Of a stretch of DNA of 6,362 bases, positions 1 through 5,723 are shown piece by piece. The number at the start of each line of letters is the position of its first letter. The stretch's first letter is position 1. Below the pieces are notes generated by a model. The model saw only the letters and a program-made list of their open reading frames with translations, made no database searches and was not told the origin of the DNA. Origin of the DNA: DATARH01 sp035604035 (GTDB lineage Bacteria > Pseudomonadota > Alphaproteobacteria > ATCC43930 > CGMCC-115725). A program made the position numbers and the translations under genes. The DNA lies in NCBI GenBank assembly GCA_035604035.1, contig DATNJF010000012.1, positions 1-6,362 on the forward strand, in the 5' to 3' direction.

Positions 1-34
1 TCAGACTAGCCGTTGCGTGACTTTCGCGAATGAT

Positions 35-92
35 GCTTATCGGCGCAAAATGGACGTCCCCGCGCCATGCCGTTTTTTTAGCGCCAATAAGC
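35..92. repeat. Imperfect inverted repeat (about 15 paired bases)
   Basis: The left arm at 35-50 (GCTTATCGGCGCAAAA) pairs with the right arm at 76-92. There are six pairs (35-40 with 87-92), a C:A mismatch (41/86), five pairs (42-46 with 81-85), a bulged A at 80, and four A:T pairs (47-50 with 76-79). The spacer is about 25 bases and ends in a run of seven T (73-79). It could be an operator, a decayed mobile-element end or a remnant of a terminator of an upstream gene. As a plus-strand terminator it is poor, because the T-run lies inside the right arm instead of after it. Confidence 0.55.
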
Positions 93-205
93 GTGGCACC
101 ATCGCCGCTAAAATCGCCGCAATTGTGGTTTATGCATCTGCTCGTGGCGGCTCGGCAATGTGTGGAGGAGGGCCGCTGCCGGCGCGGGAGCGATAGACAC
201 CGGCT

Positions 206-329
206 AACAGGAGGCGAGCCGCCTGTTCCAACCGCCTGTTATGGAGGCGGCAACAGGTGGATAACAGGCGGTGGACCACCTGTTAATGGCGCCGGTAACA
301 GATGGATATCAGATGGTGGACCATCTGTT
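206..329. repeat. Array of AACAGRNGG hairpin elements, about 45-bp period
   Basis: Nine copies of a 9-base element, or its complement, are seen. Forward copies lie at 206-214, 252-260, 263-271, 297-305 and a degenerate one at 308-316. Reverse copies lie at 219-227, 232-240, 276-284 and 321-329. They form three units of three elements with a period of about 45 bases. In the last two units the first forward copy and the reverse copy make a perfect 9-bp stem with a 15-base loop. The G257:C279 pair of one unit becomes A302:T324 in the other, a compensatory change. The middle copy can compete for the same 3' arm through a 7-bp stem with a TGGA loop (310-316/321-327). In the first unit the middle copy is inverted. 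I read this as a structured intergenic repeat family of unknown function. Confidence 0.8.
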
Positions 330-340
330 AAAAGCGCGCA

Positions 341-359
341 GGGGCCGAACAACGGCCCC
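341..359. other. GC-rich hairpin in the leader
   Basis: GGGGCCG (341-347) and CGGCCCC (353-359) form a perfect 7-bp stem with an AACAA loop, about 100 bases before the flavoprotein start. No T-run follows on the plus strand, so it is not a standard intrinsic terminator for rightward transcription. Leftward, a TTTT lies about seven bases beyond the stem, which is too far to be convincing. It may be a 5' leader structure. Confidence 0.45.
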
Positions 360-443
360 GGTAATCACTCGCGTGTATGGCGGCGCATGCGCGCTCGGCA
401 TTTCACATCGCGCCGCGATGCCGTCACAATAGGAGGGACTCGC

Positions 444-450
444 GGGAGGA
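444..450 (+). promoter_or_regulatory. Ribosome binding site for the flavoprotein gene
   Basis: GGGAGGA lies seven bases before ATG 458. This favours 458 over the upstream in-frame ATG at 377, which has no purine-rich site and would add 27 Arg/His-rich residues unlike the family N-terminus. Confidence 0.75.
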
Positions 451-457
451 AGCGGCG

Positions 458-1804
458 ATGGACGGCAGCAGCGTTACCGATGCGGCGCTAAAACAGGACT
501 ACATCGAGCGAGCGCGCGAGCTGGTGCCGATGCTCAAGGAAGCCGGCGACGAGATCGAGAAGCACCGCCAGGTTTCCGAGCCCATCGTCGCGGCGATGGT
601 CGAGCGCGGCATCTTCAAGATGCTGCTGCCAAAGTCGATCGGCGGCGGCGAGCTCGACCCGCTGACCTATACCGCCGTCCTCGAAATCCTCGCGCAGGGC
701 GATGGCAGCACCGCCTGGTGCCTCGGCCAGAACTCGGGTTGCTCGATGACCGCGCCCTACCTCTCGCACGAGATGGCGGTCGAAGTGTTCGGCGGGCCGC
801 GCGGCATCCTCGCCTGGGGCCCCGAGCTGCCGGGCGCGGGTCGCTGCGTCGCCGCCCCGGGCGGCTACCGCGCCACCGGGCGCTGGGGTTTCGCCACCGG
901 CAGCCGGCACGCGAGCTGGCTCGGCGCGCATTGCCCGGTGTTCGAGGAGGATGGCAGCCCGCGGCTCGGCGCCAACGGGCGGCAGGTTACCCGCACGATG
1001 ATCGTGCCCAAATCCGAAGCGACGATCATCGACAACTGGCAGGTGCTGGGCCTGCGCGGCACCGGCAGCGACAGCTACGAGCTGAAGGACCATTTCGTGC
1101 CGGAAGCGCGCACCGCGATCCGCGACAACGCCGAGGAACGGCGCGAGAAAGGGCCGCTCTACCAGTTCACCAGCGGGATGATCTACGCGATGGGCTTCAG
1201 CCATGTGTCGCTCGGCATCGCCCGCGGCGCCTACGACGCGTTTATCGAGATCGCGCGCGATAAAATCCCGCGCGGCGCCAAGAACGTGCTGCGCAAGAAC
1301 AACGTGATCCAGAGCCAGGTCTCGCAATCCGAGGCGAAGCTGCGCTCGGCGCGCGCCTATCTGCGCGGGGTCGTCGCCGAGATGTGGGAGGAGGCGCAGC
1401 GCACCGGCAAGATCAGCGCCGAGCACCACCCGCAATTGCGCCTCGCCTCGACCTGGGCGATCCACCAGGCGCGCGACGTGGTGGCGACGGTCTATCACGC
1501 CGCCGGGGCCGGGGCGATTTTCGAGAGCAATCCGCTCGAGCGCCGGATGCGCGACATCCACGCCGGGACGCAGCAAGGCCAGGGCCGGCCGATCCATTTC
1601 GAGACGGTCGGGCAGATGCTGATGGGCTTGCCGCCGGAAGGATGTTCCGCTAGGCGACAAGGCTCACGGCGAAACGCACGACCACCAGCAGCAAGTAAAG
1701 GCCAAAGGCGATTTCGAGCCCGCGCTTTGGCAACGCATGCGCGAGGCGCGCACCCAGCGGCGCGACCCAGCTCGATAGCAGTGCGATCGCCGCTACGCCG
1801 ATGA
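458..1804 (+). CDS. Acyl-CoA dehydrogenase-fold flavoprotein (monooxygenase-like), 3' end probably frameshifted
   Basis: This is a flavin-dependent enzyme of the acyl-CoA dehydrogenase superfamily, probably of the branch that includes flavin-dependent monooxygenases such as HsaA/HpaB-like proteins; the substrate is unknown and the location cytosolic. From ATG 458, the N-terminal helical domain spans about residues 10-115 (GGGELDP at 62-68, GDGSTAW at 81-87). The central beta domain follows (GRWGFATG at 141-148, LGLRGTGS at 197-204, then FVPE), and the C-terminal helical bundle runs from about residue 240 to 395. Family homology ends at GLPPEG (residue 395, base 1642). The frame then continues for 53 residues of Arg/Ala-rich sequence that is simply the antisense of the neighbouring permease gene. 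One extra base near 1637-1642 would give an ending of EGMFR and a TAG stop at 1651-1653, for about 398 residues, which fits the family. I therefore suspect a one-base deletion or a sequencing error. It is convergent with the permease gene. The general family call is firm; the exact activity is not. Confidence 0.85.
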   Translation: MDGSSVTDAALKQDYIERARELVPMLKEAGDEIEKHRQVSEPIVAAMVERGIFKMLLPKSIGGGELDPLTYTAVLEILAQGDGSTAWCLGQNSGCSMTAPYLSHEMAVEVFGGPRGILAWGPELPGAGRCVAAPGGYRATGRWGFATGSRHASWLGAHCPVFEEDGSPRLGANGRQVTRTMIVPKSEATIIDNWQVLGLRGTGSDSYELKDHFVPEARTAIRDNAEERREKGPLYQFTSGMIYAMGFSHVSLGIARGAYDAFIEIARDKIPRGAKNVLRKNNVIQSQVSQSEAKLRSARAYLRGVVAEMWEEAQRTGKISAEHHPQLRLASTWAIHQARDVVATVYHAAGAGAIFESNPLERRMRDIHAGTQQGQGRPIHFETVGQMLMGLPPEGCSARRQGSRRNARPPAASKGQRRFRARALATHARGAHPAARPSSIAVRSPLRR

Positions 1805-2477
1805 CCGAAACGAAACCGACGGATAGCGGCGGCAGCAACGCCTGATGCGGTAATCCCGCGGCGATGTAGCCGATCGTGCCGGCGATCGAGATTGGCATGC
1901 CGACGCCGGCCGAGGTGGCGACGGCGGTATGGATCGGCTTGCCGTGCAGGGTCAGCGCCATCATCGCGAGCGAGCCGCCGCTGATCCCCATCAGCGACGA
2001 GCCGAGCCCAATCAGGAACCCATACCCCAGCATTGCCGGGCGGCCCGGCAATTCGTCGCTGATCCGCCAACGATCGCCGCCAAACAGCAGCCGTGCGGCG
2101 ATCAAGCCCAAGACCAGCACGAAGGCCAGTTTGAAGATCACTGCCGGCGCCACCGCCGCAATCGCCGAGCCGACCGCGACCCCCACGACGATCGGCACGG
2201 TCCACACCCGCATCACGCCAGGTATTACCGCCCCGCGCTCCTGATGCGCCCGGTAAGAGCGCCAGACCGTCGGCAGGATGATCGCCAGCGAGGTGCCGAT
2301 GCAGAGCTGCAAACGTACCGCATCGGGCACGCCAAACAGCCGAAACAACTCGAACAGCACCGGCACGACGACCAGACCGCCGCCGATGCCGAACAACCCC
2401 GCGAACAGCCCGGTCAGAATACCGGCGCCAATAATTGCGAGCGCCAGCCAGGCGAGCTCGCTGATCGGAATGCTCAT
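1650..2477 (-). CDS. TSUP (TauE/SafE) family anion permease
   Basis: This 275-residue inner-membrane protein has the hallmarks of the TauE/SafE (TSUP) family, which carries small anions such as sulfite, sulfoacetate and other organosulfur or carboxylate compounds across the membrane. About eight hydrophobic segments can be seen. The two internally related Gly-rich motifs are present at GLFGIGGGLVVVPVL (27-41) and GLGSSLMGISGGSLAMMAL (157-175). Length is normal for the family. It starts at ATG 2477, 66 bases after the stop of enzyme B, and is the last gene of the minus-strand operon; its ribosome binding site is weak (GAAG about ten bases upstream). Its TAG stop at 1652-1650 lies in a CTAG palindrome that also supplies a TAG on the opposite strand for the flavoprotein. 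Context suggests it moves the substrate or product of the two upstream enolase-superfamily enzymes, but direction and substrate are unknown. Confidence 0.9.
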   Translation of the reverse strand: MSIPISELAWLALAIIGAGILTGLFAGLFGIGGGLVVVPVLFELFRLFGVPDAVRLQLCIGTSLAIILPTVWRSYRAHQERGAVIPGVMRVWTVPIVVGVAVGSAIAAVAPAVIFKLAFVLVLGLIAARLLFGGDRWRISDELPGRPAMLGYGFLIGLGSSLMGISGGSLAMMALTLHGKPIHTAVATSAGVGMPISIAGTIGYIAAGLPHQALLPPLSVGFVSVIGVAAIALLSSWVAPLGARLAHALPKRGLEIAFGLYLLLVVVRFAVSLVA

Positions 2478-2543
2478 CCCGGTGATCTTCGCCCATCAGG
2501 ACGGCAAGGCAAGCGGCCGGGTTTCGTTGCCGGACGAAGTGTT

Positions 2544-3641
2544 TTAAGCCCGGTATTTCTTGAACGCCGTCTCGTCGAATTTGAGGCCGAGACTGGGCGC
2601 GGTCGGCATGTCGAGCAGCCCGTTCTTCGGCTCCGGCACCGACTCCCACAGGTGGAACAGGCGCGGCATATATTCGACGGTAAGCCCGTTCGGTACCGCG
2701 CCAACCAGGTGCACGTGGATTTCCGGAACGCCGTGGCTGACGACGGGCAGGTTGAAGGCTTCAGCCATGCCAGCGATCTTGAGCCAGGGGGTGATGCCGC
2801 CCGAACGCACCTGATCGATCATCACGATGTCGACCGAGCGGTGCTCCAGCATGTGACGGAACGGAACTATGCCGTATAGGTATTCGCCGCCGGCGACTGG
2901 GGTCGAGAGCGCGTCAGCAACGCGGGCGAGGCCGGCGTAATCATCGTGCGTCGTCACGTCCTCGAGCCAGAAGAGGCCAACCCCGGCATCCTCGACGCGG
3001 CGGCCGATATCGATCGCCTGCTCGGGCCGCCAGCGCTGGTTGATGTCGCACATCAAATCCATGTCAGGGCCGCAAGCCTCGCGGATGAGCTTCGCCTGCT
3101 CGACCTCGCGCGCCGGATTGGTGACGCCGGGAAGACCGAGCTGCATTTTGGTTTGGCGGTGACCCTTCTCGCGCAGCCGGCCGGCGGCGATCACCGCTTC
3201 GTCCAGCTTCAAGCCGCGACGCAGCGCGCCCGACGCATAAGTGGCGATCTTGTCGCGTCCGCCGCCGAGCAGCCTCCACAGCGGCTGGCCGAACGCCTTG
3301 CCCTTGATGTCCCACAGCGCGACGTCGATCGCCGACATCGCCATGGTGAGGATGCCGGCCGGCCCCGAGGAGCCGGCGGCGGCGCGCAGTTTGGCGGCGA
3401 TGCCTTCGAGGCTCAGCGGGTCGTCGCCGACGATCAGCGCGCCGAGCTCATCGATCGCGTGGCGCAGGGTCTTGGTGATCGCGCCGCCGAAATAGGCGAC
3501 GCCGAGACCCTCGATCCCGTCATCGGTGCGCAGCCTCAGCGTGACGATGGGGTTCTTGGCGTTGGGGTTCTCAGAAAACCCGGCAAGCGGCTCGTCGTTG
3601 GGCAGCAGCACGATATCGGTTTGCAGCGAGGCGATCTTCAT
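2544..3641 (-). CDS. Mandelate racemase/muconate lactonizing enzyme family protein (enzyme B)
   Basis: This 365-residue cytosolic enolase-superfamily enzyme is expected to abstract a proton alpha to a carboxylate, with Mg2+ bound, for racemisation, epimerisation or dehydration of an acid. The capping domain covers about residues 1-120 and the barrel about 125-355. Visible functional residues are metal ligands D199 (CDINQ), E227 (WLED) and E253 (GGEY), and the D276-H303 dyad (MIDQV, VSHG) with E307. At the usual K-x-K site the sequence is K165-M-Q167, so the second lysine is missing. The start at 3641 is chosen because AGGAAGG sits seven bases upstream, and its ATG overlaps the stop of the secreted-protein gene (ATGA). 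An upstream in-frame extension to 3845 lies inside that gene and is unsupported. It is 67% identical by hand count to enzyme A (4435-5535), but the last 39 residues are only 38% identical. The specific substrate cannot be read from sequence. Confidence 0.9.
   Translation of the reverse strand: MKIASLQTDIVLLPNDEPLAGFSENPNAKNPIVTLRLRTDDGIEGLGVAYFGGAITKTLRHAIDELGALIVGDDPLSLEGIAAKLRAAAGSSGPAGILTMAMSAIDVALWDIKGKAFGQPLWRLLGGGRDKIATYASGALRRGLKLDEAVIAAGRLREKGHRQTKMQLGLPGVTNPAREVEQAKLIREACGPDMDLMCDINQRWRPEQAIDIGRRVEDAGVGLFWLEDVTTHDDYAGLARVADALSTPVAGGEYLYGIVPFRHMLEHRSVDIVMIDQVRSGGITPWLKIAGMAEAFNLPVVSHGVPEIHVHLVGAVPNGLTVEYMPRLFHLWESVPEPKNGLLDMPTAPSLGLKFDETAFKKYRA
3013..3055. repeat. 43-bp perfect direct repeat, copy in enzyme B (partner 4904-4946)
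   Basis: This 43-base stretch is identical to 4904-4946 in enzyme A, in the same orientation, and encodes most of CDINQRWRPEQA on the minus strand. Identity extends to every silent site, although the genes as a whole differ at about one residue in three. Confidence 0.85.
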
Positions 3642-4438
3642 GGGCTGACCTTCCTGTAGGCTTTTTTGCCGGCATCCCAGCGCCAGTCTGTGCGGGTGAT
3701 GGTCACGGACGGAGTACCCTGCGTCGTCTCGCAATCGGGTGCAAGCCGCCGAACGGTGCGCTTGATATAGCCGGTGATGCGGTCGAACGAGCCATAGTCG
3801 GGTTCGATCAGCACATACCCATCCTCTGCGACGGTGTGTCGGCAATCGCGTTCGCTCTGCGCATTGACATTGCCGATAAGCGCCAACTTGTCCGCAGTGG
3901 CGAGCACCAGCACGTCATTGTCGGGGCTATTGCTGGTGGTGGTGTGGAAGCTGTCGGCGACGACGAGCTGGCCATCGGCGCCGAGCGAGCGAACGAAATT
4001 CGGCCCGAAGCCGTAATTGGCGTCCTGCTGGATGTTGGCGACGTCGATCAGTCTGTCGCCGGTGCCGTCAAACAGCGCTAGCGCGCCAAAGCAGGCGTCG
4101 CCGTCAGTCGTGACCCCGACGATCACCCGCATCTGCCCGGCGATTTCGACCCGGGCATAGTCGATATACTCGATGCGCAGCGGATCCTCGGCGCAGTCGC
4201 CGCCAAACGCCTCCTTGTCGATCGGCCGCAAATCGACATTACCGTGGATGTAGTCGCCGATCTTCCCGTCTTTCCCTGGCTCCTGCCGCAAATCGGGGAA
4301 GAGCACGCGCAACACCTCGCGCCAGGTCTTACCGTCGGTTACCGGAGCCTTGGCGCCGAGATCGAAGGCCTGGTCCGCCGCCACCGCCGGCGCCGCAGCC
4401 AGCGCGACGAGCAGAGCCAGAACGACGGCGCGGATCAA
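3638..4438 (-). CDS. Secreted/periplasmic protein of unknown function, TTG start
   Basis: I do not recognise this 266-residue protein. It begins with a clear Sec signal peptide: R3, then a Val/Leu/Ala hydrophobic core (residues 5-16), then A-V-A (18-20) before A21-D22, giving a likely mature chain of 246 residues in the periplasm. The mature part is acidic to neutral with beta-rich, Gly/Asp-rich stretches and four cysteines (82, 116, 199, 236), enough for two disulfides. No other membrane segment is seen. The TTG at 4438 is preferred because it gives the complete signal peptide and overlaps the TGA stop of enzyme A (TTGA); its own ribosome binding site is poor, so coupling to the upstream gene is likely. 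Its stop overlaps the ATG of enzyme B (ATGA). A periplasmic protein locked between two cytosolic paralogous enzymes suggests a shared pathway, perhaps binding or sensing the substrate, but that is inference. Confidence 0.82.
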   Translation of the reverse strand: MIRAVVLALLVALAAAPAVAADQAFDLGAKAPVTDGKTWREVLRVLFPDLRQEPGKDGKIGDYIHGNVDLRPIDKEAFGGDCAEDPLRIEYIDYARVEIAGQMRVIVGVTTDGDACFGALALFDGTGDRLIDVANIQQDANYGFGPNFVRSLGADGQLVVADSFHTTTSNSPDNDVLVLATADKLALIGNVNAQSERDCRHTVAEDGYVLIEPDYGSFDRITGYIKRTVRRLAPDCETTQGTPSVTITRTDWRWDAGKKAYRKVSP

Positions 4439-5535
4439 GCGGCGAAACGGCTAAGCGTCGCCTCGTCGAATTCGATGCCAAGCCCGGGCTTTTGCGGCAT
4501 CGCCAACTCGCCGTTCTGCTGCACCGGGACTTCCTTGAACATGATGCCGAGCCACGGCATGTACTCGACGGTGAGCCCGTTGGGGATGGCGCCGATCAGG
4601 TGCACATGCACCTCGGGGATCAGGTGGCTGACCACCGGCAGGTTGAAGGCCTCGGCCATGCCGGCGACCTTGAGCCATTGGGTGATACCGCCGACCCGGA
4701 CGAGGTCGACCATCGGCACATCGACCGAGCGCGCCTCCATCATGTGGCGGAATGGGACGATGCCCCAGACATACTCGCCGCCCGCGACCGGGGTCGACAG
4801 CGCGTCGGAGATGCGGGCGAGGCCGGGATAATCGTCGGCGGTGGTGACATCCTCGAGCCAGAAGAGGCCGACCCCGGCATCCTCGACCCGCTTGCCGATA
4901 TCCATCGCCTGCTCGGGCCGCCAGCGCTGGTTGATGTCGCACATCAGCTTGATGTCGGGGCCGATTGCCTCGCGGATCTTGACCATCCGTTCGACCTCGA
5001 TCCGGGGGTTGGTCTCGCCGGGGAGCGCGAGCTGGGTCTTCATCTCGCGCCAGCCCTTTTCCTTAAGGGTCGCAGCGGCCTTGACCACGCGGTCGAGCGA
5101 GAGGTCGCGCATCAGCGCACCGGAGGCATAGGTCGGCACCGTAGGACGCCCGCCGCCGAGCAGCTTCCACAGCGGCTGATCGACCGCCTTGGCCTTCAAA
5201 TCCCACATCGCAATGTCGAGCGCCGACAGCGCCAGATTGTAGACGCCGCCCGGCCCGGCCGAGCCGCCCGCGGCGTTCTTCAGCTTGGCGTGGATCGCCT
5301 CGACGAGTTGCGGGTCGTCGCCGACGAGGAGCGCGCCCAATTCGTCGATCGCGTGGCGCAACGTGCCGGTCAGCGCGCCGCCGAAATAGGCGACGCCGAT
5401 CCCCTCGGCCCCGCTGTCGGTGCCGACCCGCACCCAGACGATCGGGCGCTTGCCGTTCGGGTTGGCGGCGGCATCGGCCAGCGGCTCGTTGGCCGGCAGA
5501 TTGACGATGCCGGTGCGGATAGCGGCGATTTTCAT
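4435..5535 (-). CDS. Mandelate racemase/muconate lactonizing enzyme family protein (enzyme A)
   Basis: First gene of the minus-strand operon: a 366-residue cytosolic enolase-superfamily enzyme. The capping domain is at about 1-120 and the barrel follows. Predicted Mg2+ ligands are D200 (CDINQ), E228 (WLED) and E254 (GGEY). The acid/base dyad is D277 with H304 (VSHLIPE), and E308 follows. The K-x-K position reads K166-T-Q168, the same lysine-to-glutamine change as in enzyme B. Family signature residues around ALDIAMWDLKAK (104-115) are intact. The start at 5535 is preferred over an upstream in-frame start (5577), because AGGTG lies five bases before it and the MKIA start matches enzyme B. It has one residue more than B, in the 91-100 loop. 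Residue 305, just after the catalytic His, is Leu here and Gly in B, so the two probably accept different substrates or stereoisomers. The reaction is unknown. Confidence 0.9.
   Translation of the reverse strand: MKIAAIRTGIVNLPANEPLADAAANPNGKRPIVWVRVGTDSGAEGIGVAYFGGALTGTLRHAIDELGALLVGDDPQLVEAIHAKLKNAAGGSAGPGGVYNLALSALDIAMWDLKAKAVDQPLWKLLGGGRPTVPTYASGALMRDLSLDRVVKAAATLKEKGWREMKTQLALPGETNPRIEVERMVKIREAIGPDIKLMCDINQRWRPEQAMDIGKRVEDAGVGLFWLEDVTTADDYPGLARISDALSTPVAGGEYVWGIVPFRHMMEARSVDVPMVDLVRVGGITQWLKVAGMAEAFNLPVVSHLIPEVHVHLIGAIPNGLTVEYMPWLGIMFKEVPVQQNGELAMPQKPGLGIEFDEATLSRFAA
4904..4946. repeat. 43-bp perfect direct repeat, copy in enzyme A (partner 3013-3055)
   Basis: This is the second copy of the exact 43-base match described at 3013-3055. 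The copies are 1,891 bases apart and flank the secreted-protein gene and parts of both enzymes. Confidence 0.85.
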
Positions 5536-5560
5536 GAGGTCACCTGCTGGGGGATAAGGG

Positions 5561-5618
5561 TGGTGCGAGCGTAGCACCAGAAATGCGATCGCAAAAATGT
5601 TCTTGTTATGTTCTTATT
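5561..5618 (-). promoter_or_regulatory. Candidate operator/promoter region of the four-gene operon
   Basis: Within 26-83 bases upstream of the enzyme A start three motifs cluster. TGGTGC (5561-5566) and GCACCA (5574-5579) form an inverted repeat with a 7-base spacer. TGCGATCGCA (5584-5593) is a perfect 10-bp palindrome. ATGTTCTT occurs twice (5598-5605, 5608-5615) exactly 10 bp apart, as expected for a dimeric regulator on one DNA face. The area is locally AT-rich. A weak minus-strand promoter (TTGCGA near the palindrome, TACGCT 15 bases on) can be proposed but matches consensus poorly. No regulator gene is present in the window. Confidence 0.4.
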
Positions 5619-5723
5619 TTCTGGAGAAACCGAACCTATATGCCGTCGCATGCTCTCCCTCACGCCGATAAAGGTTTCGTCTCGCGCGAAAGGTTCGACC
5701 GCCGCTTCGTCCCAGACGCGATC

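Larger units (their letters stand above)
1..457. other. Non-coding leader region upstream of the flavoprotein gene
   Basis: I see no convincing gene here. A 153-codon open frame at 30-491 crosses a repeat array, has no ribosome binding site, resembles no family I know and is Arg/Gly/Pro rich, so I treat it as chance. The stretch contains an imperfect inverted repeat (35-92), a short direct repeat ATCGCCGC (101-108 and 113-120), an array of AACAGRNGG elements (206-329), a GC hairpin (341-359) and the ribosome binding site of the next gene. No confident sigma-70 promoter could be picked out. The tail of an upstream plus-strand gene could end within the first 20 bases, but too little is present to say. 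Confidence 0.6.

Noticed and set aside
206..329. CRISPR array
   Set aside because: Repeats are only 9 bases, occur in both orientations and have no unique spacers of 30 or more bases.
30..491. 153-codon plus-strand open frame in the leader
   Set aside because: It crosses the hairpin array (giving a false 15-residue protein repeat), lacks a ribosome binding site, and overlaps the start of the flavoprotein gene in another frame.
488..1660. 390-codon minus-strand open frame opposite the flavoprotein
   Set aside because: It is an antisense shadow caused by high G/C at third positions. It is rich in Arg/Ala/His with no domain, and the plus strand encodes a clear family protein.
2946..3659. 237-codon plus-strand open frame opposite enzyme B
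   Set aside because: Antisense shadow, very similar to the shadow opposite enzyme A only because the two genes are paralogues.
4492..5574. 360-codon plus-strand open frame opposite enzyme A
   Set aside because: Antisense shadow of a well-supported enolase-superfamily gene; the product is low-complexity Asp/Arg/Gly sequence.
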